This document shows positions 26,817 to 35,073 of a DNA stretch of 64,000 nt, piece by piece (positions within the stretch are counted from its first letter, which is position 1; every line of letters begins with the position of its first letter). The notes under the pieces were generated by a model. The model made no database searches, was not told the DNA's origin, and saw only the letters and a program-made list of their open reading frames with translations. The position numbers and the translations under genes were made by a program. The stretch spans positions 1 through 64,000 of the forward strand of contig JABHFS010000207.1 of assembly GCA_018672475.1 (NCBI GenBank). Direction: 5' to 3'. The stretch comes from Gemmatimonadota bacterium (GTDB lineage: Bacteria > Latescibacterota > UBA2968 > UBA8231).

Positions 26817-27188
26817 GAATTTCTTTCGGGTGTTTGGTGCTCGGTCGGCTTGGGAGTAAGGAACACCCTCGCGCTGACCGGCGAACTTCAGTGCCTATAA
26901 TCGAGTACTATAACTTATAGGTGGTGCCAAATAATAGCCAGACTCAGACTTTTCTCTTAGTTGATCCAGTCAAGATTCGCCAAATTTTCCGAGGTCGAGT
27001 TGCGGTGTGCGACGCAGGGTGTTTTTCGGGCGGGTTCGTGGAACAAGGGCCTGGTGGGGGAGGGGCGGGGCAGTGGTCGCGTCGGCGAACCGAGGGGCAA
27101 CAGCCCAGGGAACTAAAAATAACCGCAGACGCGCGCCGCGACCCGACCGTCCACACACCGCCCTAACCGTTAATAATCCAGCAAAGGC
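26817..27188 (-). other. 372-bp gap between the C1 operon and the methyltransferase-mnmG operon
   Basis: No gene. One half is very G-rich (27045-27075) and no SAM, cobalamin or THF riboswitch core was recognised. A 7-bp inverted repeat (26894-26900 and 26915-26921, CCTATAA/TTATAGG) lies ~75 bases before the methyltransferase start and could be an operator or promoter element. Confidence 0.35.
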
Positions 27189-28217
27189 TTAGCTATTGAG
27201 TTCGCCCTTGCGATAAGCCCGTAAGAACGCGGCACAATACTCGTCCTTGCCGAGCAGCATGTCCTCGGCGAGTTGGTAGGGGCGGGCGTCGCGGTTCATG
27301 GTGAAGATCTTGCCTAAGGCGGCGGTGGTCGGATCCATGATGGCGCTGTCGGCACCGGCTTCGACGGCCAAGAGCAGGAAGACATCGTTGATCAAGTGGC
27401 GACAAGGCAGGCCAAAGGAGACATTGGAGAAGCCGCCGGTGATATGGATGTCGGGACCATATGCTTCGCGCAGTTGGCGAATGGCATCGAAGGAATGGTG
27501 GCCGAATTGCGAGTCTACCGAGATGGGAAAGATCAAGGGATCGATATAGAGATCGGCAAGCGGCAGGTCGAGGGCTAGGGCCTTGTCGATCATTTGGCCG
27601 GCGTGGCCGACGCGTCCTTCGGCGCTTTGCGGCATGCCGGATTCGCCGGCGGCGGTGACGACGATTTGCGCATTGAATTTTTTGGCCAGGTCCAATGCTT
27701 CCGGTCGTTCCAAAGAAGCCGAGTTGAGCAACATGCGTTTCGGGTGCGAGGCACCGGCTTCGAGACCGGCTTCGAGGATTTCTATTTTTGAAGAGTCGAT
27801 CGACAACGGCGTCTCGGACATTGCCGAAACCGTGCCCACCAGCCAGCGCATCGATTCTTTTTGCTCTTCCTCTTTGAGGGAGATCTCGTCGACGTTAAGA
27901 TCGAGGAAATGGGTGCCGGCGTCGTCTTGGCGTTGCACCTGGCGGCGGATATAATCCATGGCGTCGGCGCTGCCGAGCATCGCCTGCTGCACGGCGATCT
28001 TGAGGTGCTTGACACGCCCCTCTTCATAGTCTTGCGTCGTTTTGACCTTCTCGGGGATCTCGAGGAAGCGGCGTTTGCCCTCGCCGTCGCGGAAGCGCAC
28101 CGACTCGACGCCTTGTGGGTCGTCGCCAATGAGCTTGCCTTTACGCAGGATCACGCGGGTAGTGTGGACATTTTCGCCGATGACGACGAACGAGCGGTCG
28201 GTGTCGGGGATATTCAT
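27189..28217 (-). CDS. Methyltetrahydrofolate:corrinoid methyltransferase (pterin-binding, AcsE/MtrH-like)
   Basis: 342 residues. A DHPS-like TIM barrel of the pterin-binding family: FVVIGENVHTTR at the start, HFLDLNVDEIS with the strand-2 acids, PLSIDSSKIEILEAGL, the LLNSASLERPE Asn that contacts the pterin, YIDPLIFPISVDS, and HITGGFSNVSFGLPCR. These are hallmarks of MeTr, which moves a methyl group between a corrinoid protein and THF. In O-demethylase systems this is methyltransferase II. Its ATG overlaps the stop of the fused MTHFR gene by 4 bases. It closes the corrinoid operon. Confidence 0.88.
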   Translation of the reverse strand: MNIPDTDRSFVVIGENVHTTRVILRKGKLIGDDPQGVESVRFRDGEGKRRFLEIPEKVKTTQDYEEGRVKHLKIAVQQAMLGSADAMDYIRRQVQRQDDAGTHFLDLNVDEISLKEEEQKESMRWLVGTVSAMSETPLSIDSSKIEILEAGLEAGASHPKRMLLNSASLERPEALDLAKKFNAQIVVTAAGESGMPQSAEGRVGHAGQMIDKALALDLPLADLYIDPLIFPISVDSQFGHHSFDAIRQLREAYGPDIHITGGFSNVSFGLPCRHLINDVFLLLAVEAGADSAIMDPTTAALGKIFTMNRDARPYQLAEDMLLGKDEYCAAFLRAYRKGELNS

Positions 28218-29824
28218 GGTGATCCTTTCCTCTTGCCGTGGTGGTCTTTATGGGAGAAGGTGTTGAGCCAAGCGCTGGTCCCCTTGAGACCGGCGTCCTT
28301 AATGATGGCCGGCCCATCGAGCATTTGTTCTTCTTGTCCGTAGGCTTTCAGGCGGTCGTAGGCGCGGGCCCAGATGCAGTCTTTCTCACCGATTTCGCAC
28401 TTGCCCTGCCGGGTGCCGCCGCAGGGGCCGTTGCGCTGATTTTTGACGCATTGCGATTCGGGGCATAAGTAGGCGATATCGGGTAGTGAACAATCGCCGC
28501 AGTCACGGCAGTCGAAGGCGGCGATCTTTAGCAGGTGTTCGGCGGTGTGGAATAATTTTTCGGCTTTAGGGCGTTTGGCGAGAGCCGCGGCCAAACGTGC
28601 TCCGAGGCGAAATCCGGCACTCTCGTTCTCGAAGACGCGGTCGTGGACCAAGCGATTGAATTTGTAGCTGATTGGCAGGTTGGCACGGGCTTCCCTGAGG
28701 GCGCTTTTTTCTTTCGATGCAATATAGGCGCGATTGATATCCGTCGAGCTCAGGCCGGTGTCGCCGGCGGGTTCAAAGAAATAGAACTCGTCGGGGAAGG
28801 AGAAATGCAGTTCTTTGGCGAAATCGCGCCAATCGTCTTCGGCATATGTGCCGGCGATTTCGATGACCTTCTCGTAATCGCCGTATGGAATATGACCACC
28901 GAGGTAGACACCTCGATAGCCGAGGCCTTTAGCGATGGCATATTGCTTGGAGGCCAGTTCGAGAAAGAAGGCTTTGCCCTTGTCGTCGGCCTTTGCTTGT
29001 TGCTCGATTATGGCCATCAGTTCGTCGGTGATTTCGACGCCGGGAATATTGCCCTTATGGAAGTAGCGGGCCGCTGGGGCGGAGAGTACGTAGACATTGG
29101 CGATGACCGGTATTTCGAGTTCGCGCATTGCCATGTATTTGAGTAGTTCGTCCTGTTTGCGTGCGTCGTAGCCTATTTGGCTAACGGCGAAGCCGGCACC
29201 CGCTTCGATTTTCTTCGCCAGCTTGAAATACTGGGGCATGACCTCGCGCTCATAGCGCTTATGGTTGTTAATCGCGGCACCAAGATAAAAAGCCGTCGAC
29301 TCCATACGACGGGTTTTTTTGCCTTTTTTCATCTTGAGCCCGGCGTTCATATCGGCGAACATCTCGAGCAGACCGATCGAATCGAGGTCGAAAACCCCGC
29401 CGGCAGTGCCCAGGTAGCCGCTGATGGGATAGTCGCCGGAAAGCGCGAGGATATTGTTGAACCCCTCGCTAGCTAATTGCCAGGCCCGGCCCTGAATCGC
29501 GTTGCGGTTCCAGTCTTTACAGGAAATGTGGATAATGCAATCCTGGCCGCGGGATATGAGGTCTGTGCCGAGGATGTCGGGGTTGATCATGGCGTTGCCG
29601 CCGGGATTGTCGGTGATGCTCAGGGCGTGGAAGGCCGGGTGTTCAGCCAGGCGGCGGGAGAGCGCCATAACCTTGCGGCCGTCGCGTTCGGTGATCAGGC
29701 CGCGCGAGGTTACCAATTCGACGATATGTACGAAGGTATCGGTCTCTTCGAGCATATGGCGCAGGGGTTTTTTCTGCCAGGCCCCAGAATAGTGATTCGG
29801 GGGATGCAGCGTGGTCAGGGACAT
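28214..29824 (-). CDS. metF: Methylenetetrahydrofolate reductase with fused MetV-like Cys-rich C-terminal domain
   Basis: 536 residues. The N-terminal ~310 residues are a MetF barrel (TFVHIVELVTSRG, LSITDNPGG, NNILALSGDYP, FAVSQIGYD). The C-terminal part carries Cys439, Cys442 and Cys445 (CRDCGDC), then CPESQC, GPCGG, and further cysteines around KCEIGEKDC, which is the MetV/MTHFR_C zinc or Fe-S domain that acetogens encode as a separate subunit. It interconverts methylene-THF and methyl-THF. With the adjacent MeTr it links the corrinoid methyl group to the folate pool, either oxidatively or for methyl synthesis. It starts 3 bases after the RACo stop. Confidence 0.85.
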   Translation of the reverse strand: MSLTTLHPPNHYSGAWQKKPLRHMLEETDTFVHIVELVTSRGLITERDGRKVMALSRRLAEHPAFHALSITDNPGGNAMINPDILGTDLISRGQDCIIHISCKDWNRNAIQGRAWQLASEGFNNILALSGDYPISGYLGTAGGVFDLDSIGLLEMFADMNAGLKMKKGKKTRRMESTAFYLGAAINNHKRYEREVMPQYFKLAKKIEAGAGFAVSQIGYDARKQDELLKYMAMRELEIPVIANVYVLSAPAARYFHKGNIPGVEITDELMAIIEQQAKADDKGKAFFLELASKQYAIAKGLGYRGVYLGGHIPYGDYEKVIEIAGTYAEDDWRDFAKELHFSFPDEFYFFEPAGDTGLSSTDINRAYIASKEKSALREARANLPISYKFNRLVHDRVFENESAGFRLGARLAAALAKRPKAEKLFHTAEHLLKIAAFDCRDCGDCSLPDIAYLCPESQCVKNQRNGPCGGTRQGKCEIGEKDCIWARAYDRLKAYGQEEQMLDGPAIIKDAGLKGTSAWLNTFSHKDHHGKRKGSP

Positions 29825-29827
29825 CGG

Positions 29828-31717
29828 CTAAAGCGTCGTCGGCATTGGCTTGAACTGGCACCCTTCGACGAAGAGTTCGAAGAAGTCCGTGGTGGTCTCC
29901 AGTTCGATATGCTCGATGCGTTTGACTAGTGTTTCAATGCGCGCGCGCTTGCTTTGCGAGAGCAGTACTTCGCGCGCGCCTTGCGCGGCGGCATTGCCGA
30001 CTTTGGCGATACGCTCTTGCGGCACGGCGGCCAAAAAGCCGATGTCGACGGCCGCTTGCGTGTCGACGTAGTTGGCGAAACCGCCGGCTAGATAGAGTGT
30101 TTCGACATGACCGGGGTCGAGGCCGAGCGCGCGCAGGACGATATACTGACCGCAGTAATTGGCGGCTTTGGCCTGGGCCAAGTTTGAGGCGTCGAGCCGG
30201 GAGAAGGTGATGCCGTGCTCGGGTACTAGTTCGAGTTGGCGTTTTTTCTCGGCGAAAACGCCCTTCGGGGTCATCAACTCATGGCGGCGCAATTCGGCCA
30301 AAAGATCGATCAGGCCGGAGCCGCACAGGCCCTCTGGCGTGGCTCCGGCGATTGTCGTGTATTGCCAGGTCTCGCCACTCCAGCGCATCGATTCTATTGC
30401 GCCTTCGTAACCGGGCATGCCATAGGTGATTCCGCCGCCTTCAAAGGCTGGGCCGGCAGGGCAGGAGGCGGCGACAAGGCGCCCCTCGTGTGCGATCACT
30501 ACCTCGGTATTAGTACCGACGTCGACGAGCATTGCGCTTTCGCTGGTTTCGTCCATGTCAATGGCGACCAGATCGGCGGCGACATCAGCTCCCACGTGGC
30601 TGGCGATTAGCGGCAGCGAGTAGATACGGGCCTTGGGATTGGCGCGTAAGCCGATGCGTCGGGTTTTTTCGACGAGGCTGGTTGTTTCGCGCTGGCCGTC
30701 GAGATATTCATTCTCGATGAGTGACTTATAGGGCTTTTGGCCGATGGTCTGTACGTCGAGACGGAAGAGAATATCGCGCATTGTCGAGTTGCCGGCGACG
30801 ACGATTTCATAGATCTCCTGCCGGACAAAAGAATAGCGCTCGCACAGCGCCTGTATCTCGTAGTTGAGCGCCTTGACCAAGGCTTGGCGCAACTCGCCGG
30901 TGTGTTGGCCGTCGTAGGAGATGCGGTTCATGATATCGCTGCCACCGAAGCGCTGTGGATTTTCGAACGAACTCAGGTGCACACTCGCACCGGTTTCGAG
31001 ATCGACGAGGTCGACAACAACGGTGGTGGTACCTAAGTCGATTGCCAGACCGTAGAGGTGTCCGCGGAATTCGTCGACCTGTTCTTCGCCGTAGTAGACG
31101 GCTTGGCCGCGGCGTTTGACTACGGGATCTATATCGGTCGGGCGCTCGATCATCTGGGTTAGAATTTTCGGCGTGCGGCTGAGCGGTGAAAATTCAATGT
31201 CGACATCGGCATTTTCTATTGTAGCCTGACAAGCGAGGCGGAATTCGTTACCGAGGAAGTCTTCGGGGGGGGTCCGACCGTTGAGGGCTTCGGCGCCGCT
31301 CTTAATTTCGACGATGCACTCGTGACAGTGGCCGGTGCGCCCGCAGGAGGTGGGTACTCGGGTGCCGAGTTGGTCGGCGTAATCGAAGAGGGTATAGCCG
31401 GTGGTCAGCACATGGGAGGCACCGTCGCAGCGGACCTTGCCGTTGCCGGCGACCGCATCGCTGGGGATGGGGCGTAGGTCTTCCTGCCAGGCCGGGCGAT
31501 AGTCGATTTTGTCGTCGCCACCGCAGTTGAGCAGCTCACTCTTTTCTTCTGGTCTACGCTGGTTGCGGCAGCCGAATTTAGCGGTGCACTGGTCAAAACG
31601 ATTTTTGTACGGGCAGCGGTACAGCGCCTGCTCGTTGGCGTGGCCGGCCATGTCTTCGAGTATACCTGAGAGCCGGTCGAGACTCTCCTTGTATTTGGCC
31701 GGGTCGATGCGCTGCAA
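29828..31717 (-). CDS. RACo-type reductive activator of corrinoid protein (2Fe-2S + ASKHA ATPase)
   Basis: 629 residues from a TTG at 31717, seven bases after the corrinoid-protein stop; longer frames overlap that gene and shorter starts would lose conserved sequence, so the start is uncertain. A plant-type 2Fe-2S domain shows Cys125, Cys131, Cys134 and Cys163. The ASKHA ATPase follows with phosphate loops AIDLGTTTVVVDLVD and LVDVGTNTEVVI and a C-terminal LAGGFANYVDT. RACo proteins use ATP and a low-potential electron to return inactive Co(II) corrinoid to Co(I). Before the ferredoxin domain lies an extra four-cysteine stretch (Cys35, Cys44, Cys50, Cys65) not typical of RACo, perhaps a second metal site. 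Confidence 0.85.
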   Translation of the reverse strand: MQRIDPAKYKESLDRLSGILEDMAGHANEQALYRCPYKNRFDQCTAKFGCRNQRRPEEKSELLNCGGDDKIDYRPAWQEDLRPIPSDAVAGNGKVRCDGASHVLTTGYTLFDYADQLGTRVPTSCGRTGHCHECIVEIKSGAEALNGRTPPEDFLGNEFRLACQATIENADVDIEFSPLSRTPKILTQMIERPTDIDPVVKRRGQAVYYGEEQVDEFRGHLYGLAIDLGTTTVVVDLVDLETGASVHLSSFENPQRFGGSDIMNRISYDGQHTGELRQALVKALNYEIQALCERYSFVRQEIYEIVVAGNSTMRDILFRLDVQTIGQKPYKSLIENEYLDGQRETTSLVEKTRRIGLRANPKARIYSLPLIASHVGADVAADLVAIDMDETSESAMLVDVGTNTEVVIAHEGRLVAASCPAGPAFEGGGITYGMPGYEGAIESMRWSGETWQYTTIAGATPEGLCGSGLIDLLAELRRHELMTPKGVFAEKKRQLELVPEHGITFSRLDASNLAQAKAANYCGQYIVLRALGLDPGHVETLYLAGGFANYVDTQAAVDIGFLAAVPQERIAKVGNAAAQGAREVLLSQSKRARIETLVKRIEHIELETTTDFFELFVEGCQFKPMPTTL

Positions 31718-31724
31718 GGTGCGC

Positions 31725-32483
31725 CTAAGCCTCCGCCGCGCGTTCGGCGAGCAATTCTTTGGCTTTGGAGACGCAGTCGAGCGCGTCCTTGCCATAACCG
31801 TCGGCGCCCATATCGTCGGCAAATTCCTGGGTTACTGGCGCGCCACCGACCATAATTTTGACGTCATCGCGCAGATCGGCATCAATGAAGGCCTCGATGG
31901 TTTTACCCATATTGGGCATGGTAGTAGTCAATAGTGCCGACATGCCGATCAAATGCACATCATGTTCTTCGATGGCATCAATGAATTGGTCCTCGGAGGT
32001 ATCGACGCCGAGATCGTGCACGACAAAACCGGCGCCGCGCAACATCATGATGCACAGATTTTTCCCGATATCGTGCAGGTCGCCCTTGACCGTGCCCATA
32101 ACCGCGACACCGACCGGTTCGATACCGGAGGCCGAAAGAATTGGCTCGATATGCGCCATACCGGCTTTCATCGCCCGAGCACAGGCGAGGACCTCGGGTA
32201 CGAAGATAAAGTTTTCGCGGAACTTGATGCCGACGATAGCCATGCCAGCGATCAAGCCGTTGTCCATGACCTCGGAGGCCTCGATGTTGTCGGTAAGGGC
32301 TTGGGAAGTCAGTTCGTTGACGGTCTCGTGGTTGCCGTCAATGAGGGCCGCGGAGATGTCCTGCATCCGTTCGCTAGCGTTCACAAAAAGGTTGATGATG
32401 CGTTCGATTTCGTCGGGCCGCTCAATAAATTCTTCGATCTCGTCACGGATGAATTCGTTGGCGATGTCTTTTAGCTCTGCCAT
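31725..32483 (-). CDS. Corrinoid-binding methyl carrier protein
   Basis: 252 residues. A helical cap (B12-binding_2) covers the first ~110 residues, including the NGLIAGMAIVGIKFRENFIF region that shields the methyl group. The Rossmann domain carries the base-off/His-on signature DLHDIGKN with His137 as lower cobalt ligand, then GMSALLTTTMPNM and GGAPVT. It shuttles a methyl group between methyltransferase I and II. Similar proteins are MtaC, MtmC and the O-demethylase corrinoid subunit. It lies between the methyltransferase and reactivase genes, 16 bases after the former. Confidence 0.93.
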   Translation of the reverse strand: MAELKDIANEFIRDEIEEFIERPDEIERIINLFVNASERMQDISAALIDGNHETVNELTSQALTDNIEASEVMDNGLIAGMAIVGIKFRENFIFVPEVLACARAMKAGMAHIEPILSASGIEPVGVAVMGTVKGDLHDIGKNLCIMMLRGAGFVVHDLGVDTSEDQFIDAIEEHDVHLIGMSALLTTTMPNMGKTIEAFIDADLRDDVKIMVGGAPVTQEFADDMGADGYGKDALDCVSKAKELLAERAAEA

Positions 32484-32499
32484 GGTGGTAGCTTGTCTC

Positions 32500-33534
32500 C
32501 TAGTTGGAAGCCTGATCCCGGTGCCAGGTGCGCACGGTGCGGGAAATTTCCTTTAAGTTTTCGATCGAGGTTTGTAGCGGTATCGCGCATTCGGGGCCGA
32601 CGAGCTGTACGCCGGCTTCGAGGTTGCGCGTCACTTCGGTATTGACGGCTTCCGGGCCCTTGGAAAAGAGGGTCTCGGGATTGTTGATATTGCCGACCAG
32701 CGAAATGCGGTCCTTGACGATATCCATCGATTCCTGCGGCGCGTTTTTGGAGTCGAAGTGAAAAGCGGCCATGCCGGTTTGCGCAATATACTCCATGCGG
32801 TCGACGGTGCGGCCGCAGATGTGCAGGATAATCGGCACCGAAAGGCGTTCGGCAAATTCGATGTGCATATCGCGCAGGTAGCGCTGGTAATATTCGCCGC
32901 TGACCAGGTCGCCGGTGGCGTGGTCAGGTAGGCAGAGCGCATCGGCGCCGGCGTCGATCTGTGCTTGGCCAAACTGGATAGTGATCTCTTTCATGCGGTC
33001 GAGGCAGAGCTTGGTCTTGCCCGGGTCGTCGAGTGACATCAGCAGGAAGGGCTCGACGCCAAAGCAGTGATAACCCTGCGACCACGGCCCCATGGTCTTG
33101 CCGACGATCGCGACCTCATCGCCGTATTCTTTGCGCAGGATCTTGATCGCTTCGGTGACGCAGGTGGTATCGGGGTGGGTGCACAGGTCTGCGGGAACCT
33201 TGATGTCGTCGGGCTCGCGCCAGATCGGCTCATTCATGCGTACGGTGGGCCAGTTATCCTTCTGCTCCCACTGGATTTTGCAACCCAGGGCCGAGGATTC
33301 CTGAATGATGGTGAAGACTGGCATGATGGTGTCGAAGCCCAGTTCGGTATATCCCGTCGCGGCCAAGCGCGCCATCAACTCAGGATTGCGGTTGGCTTCG
33401 GGGAAGGGGGCGTTGACGAGATCCATCAGTTCCACCGTTGCGACCGAGGTCGGGTTGCAGAGCGGGGTGCGGTCAACGGGTTCGCGCTTGAGGGCGGCGA
33501 GCACGCGTTGGCGGCTAGTCATCGAAGCGGTCAT
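32500..33534 (-). CDS. Uroporphyrinogen-decarboxylase-fold corrinoid methyltransferase (MtaA/CmuA type)
   Basis: 344 residues. The TIM barrel keeps the URO-D fold, but the HICG zinc motif around residue 242 and the GPECAIP cysteine near 321 are those of MtaA, MtbA and CmuA methyltransferases rather than heme synthesis. The N-terminus SRQRVLAALKREPVDRTPL is the family start. In this operon no other methyltransferase I is present, so this protein probably takes the methyl group from the external donor onto the corrinoid protein. The URO-D family methyltransferases of O-demethylases do the same with phenyl methyl ethers. Confidence 0.85.
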   Translation of the reverse strand: MTASMTSRQRVLAALKREPVDRTPLCNPTSVATVELMDLVNAPFPEANRNPELMARLAATGYTELGFDTIMPVFTIIQESSALGCKIQWEQKDNWPTVRMNEPIWREPDDIKVPADLCTHPDTTCVTEAIKILRKEYGDEVAIVGKTMGPWSQGYHCFGVEPFLLMSLDDPGKTKLCLDRMKEITIQFGQAQIDAGADALCLPDHATGDLVSGEYYQRYLRDMHIEFAERLSVPIILHICGRTVDRMEYIAQTGMAAFHFDSKNAPQESMDIVKDRISLVGNINNPETLFSKGPEAVNTEVTRNLEAGVQLVGPECAIPLQTSIENLKEISRTVRTWHRDQASN

Positions 33535-33545
33535 ATGTAATTCCT

Positions 33546-34181
33546 TTATTCCTGGGCGCTGGGGGCGGCGAGTACGCCGCGCGAAGCCATATCTTCGGCC
33601 TCGCGCATGGCGGCACGCACATTCGGGGCGCGAACGAGCAGCAAGCCGATCAAATCGTCGTGTTCTTGGCTGCAGCTGAAGCGGGTCTGATTGGGTTGGC
33701 CATCTACCTCCTCCATTTCACCTAGACGCATTAGCCCCCTGGCGATCGTGGCGACGCGGCGCTCCGTTCCCTGGGCGTCATCAGCCGGTCGAGCTTCGTA
33801 AAGCCCGTTGCCGAGACTGGCGACGGTGATCGTTCCGTTGGACTTTTTATCGAAGACGTTCAGCGGTTGTGCTTCGGCGGGGGGCTCGGGCTTGAGTTTA
33901 CAGGAGTCCAAGAAAACCCGGCGGGCGGCTAAGGGGTGTGCGTGGCCGCAAGGAAAATGCAGCAACCCTTCGCCGATAGCTTCCATGCCTCCGAGGGTCT
34001 GCATGGTCTGCTGCAAGCGGGCGAGGCGTTCATCTGCACCGGGTATGGAACTGTAGGTGTGAACCAAATAAGCGGGCTGGCCATCGCTGCCCGGGCTATA
34101 GAGTGCAATGGTTATATCGTGAAAATGCGGGTCCATCGAAACTAATTCGACGCGCGGTCCAAGATCCAGAGTTTGTGTCAT
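33546..34181 (-). CDS. Unknown protein, first gene of the corrinoid methyltransferase operon
   Basis: 211 residues from the ATG at 34181; the ATG two codons earlier (34187) is only 3 bases from GAGG, whereas this one has 9. I recognise no family. The N-terminal part is alpha/beta (VELVSMDPHFHDITIALYS, AYLVHTYSSI), followed by a LLHFPCGHAHPLAARR motif with Cys and two His that could bind a metal. After a Pro-rich linker near residue 112, a second small domain (GTITVASLGNGLYEAR) ends with RFSCSQEHDDLIGLLLVRA. No signal peptide or membrane segment. Position suggests substrate handling, sensing or a methyltransferase I accessory role. Confidence 0.65.
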   Translation of the reverse strand: MTQTLDLGPRVELVSMDPHFHDITIALYSPGSDGQPAYLVHTYSSIPGADERLARLQQTMQTLGGMEAIGEGLLHFPCGHAHPLAARRVFLDSCKLKPEPPAEAQPLNVFDKKSNGTITVASLGNGLYEARPADDAQGTERRVATIARGLMRLGEMEEVDGQPNQTRFSCSQEHDDLIGLLLVRAPNVRAAMREAEDMASRGVLAAPSAQE

Positions 34182-34229
34182 GTGCATTATCCTCTTGACA
34201 GCAAAGAGCCGGGTTAAGTAAGCTTATAC

Positions 34230-34258
34230 AAAATAGTTAATGGTCAGACCATCAGCAA
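34230..34258 (-). promoter_or_regulatory. Predicted promoter of the corrinoid operon with operator in the spacer
   Basis: On the minus strand TTGCTG (34258-34253) and TATTTT (34235-34230) are separated by exactly 17 bases. The perfect palindrome ATGGTCTGACCAT fills this spacer, so a bound repressor would block polymerase. The corrinoid operon starts ~50 bases downstream. Confidence 0.55.
34240..34252. promoter_or_regulatory. GntR/FadR-type operator, perfect 13-bp palindrome
   Basis: ATGGTCAGACCAT is a perfect palindrome around a central base. Its TGGTC-N-GACCA core is the known site type for FadR/LldR-class GntR regulators, and the neighbouring divergent gene encodes exactly such a protein. 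Confidence 0.7.
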
Positions 34259-34323
34259 ATAGAATATTGGCTTTTGTGGAATATTTTTCGTAAATGGCTT
34301 AATAAACAAAGAGATGTGATATT

Positions 34324-35073
34324 ATGCCACCTTCGCCGAAAAAAGCTGCTGTCGAAGTTAGTGAATCTATGCGTCCTGTACATCGCACTTCGGTTAGCGA
34401 TGACATCGTCGCGCAATTAACGGATTTGATTGCCCGCAATGTACTCAAACCGGGTGATCGATTGCCGCCGGAACGCGAGTTGTGCAAGCAGTTTGGGGTT
34501 GGGCGGTCTTCCTTGCGCGAGGCGCTGCGTTCGCTCTCGGTAATGGGGATTCTCGACGGACGGATCGGCGAGGGGACTTTTGTCTGCGATAATAGTCAGT
34601 ATCTAGAGAGGGCACTGCAGTGGGGGTTCCGGCTCGATGGCAAAAAACTGCAGGATCTCAGTGAGACGCGGTTGATGCTCGAGTCGCAGAATGTTTTTTT
34701 GGCGGCGGAACGGGCTACCGAGACGGACTTAGAGGCGATTGCCGAGGCGCTGGCGGGTATGGAAGGGGCGTTGCAGGACTGGGAGCGGTTTCTTGAGAAT
34801 GACTTGCGCTTTCACCTGCTGATCGCGAAAGCTACACACAATTCAATATTGTATAGCTTGCTCGAAACGACGCGCAATCACCTGCAAGAATGGATCAAGG
34901 GCAGCTTATCCGAGCCGTCGCTGGCTGGGCCAAGGGCCGAGCTGTCTTTGCGGGAGCATCACAAGATTCTCGCGGCCCTACGCCAGCGGGACACCGAAGG
35001 CGCCCGTCTGGCGATGGCTGCGCATATTCGTTCGAGCGGCGAGGACCTGCAGGTCCAGGTCGGGGCTGATTAA
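34324..35073 (+). CDS. GntR family transcriptional regulator, FadR (FCD) subfamily
   Basis: 249 residues. A winged helix (about 25-90: LKPGDRLPPERELCKQFGV, SSLREALRSLSVMGIL, GEGTFV) precedes an all-helical FCD ligand domain with the DLRFHLLIAKATHN metal-binding motif and the later HHKILAALRQRD helix. FCD regulators usually sense small organic acids. It is divergent from the corrinoid methyltransferase operon across ~140 bases containing one strong palindrome, so it very likely represses that operon and itself, with an organic acid or methoxylated compound as inducer. It overlaps the 3' end of the convergent kinase gene by 4 bases. Confidence 0.9.
   Translation: MPPSPKKAAVEVSESMRPVHRTSVSDDIVAQLTDLIARNVLKPGDRLPPERELCKQFGVGRSSLREALRSLSVMGILDGRIGEGTFVCDNSQYLERALQWGFRLDGKKLQDLSETRLMLESQNVFLAAERATETDLEAIAEALAGMEGALQDWERFLENDLRFHLLIAKATHNSILYSLLETTRNHLQEWIKGSLSEPSLAGPRAELSLREHHKILAALRQRDTEGARLAMAAHIRSSGEDLQVQVGAD

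Noticed and set aside
26817-27188. Structured RNA (RNase P, SRP, tmRNA or cobalamin/SAM riboswitch) in the G-rich gap
   Set aside because: No conserved core sequence of these RNAs was found on either strand, although a covariance-model scan would be decisive.
28643-29146. 167-codon plus-strand frame opposite metF
   Set aside because: Shadow of the MetF coding sequence; no independent start signal or family.
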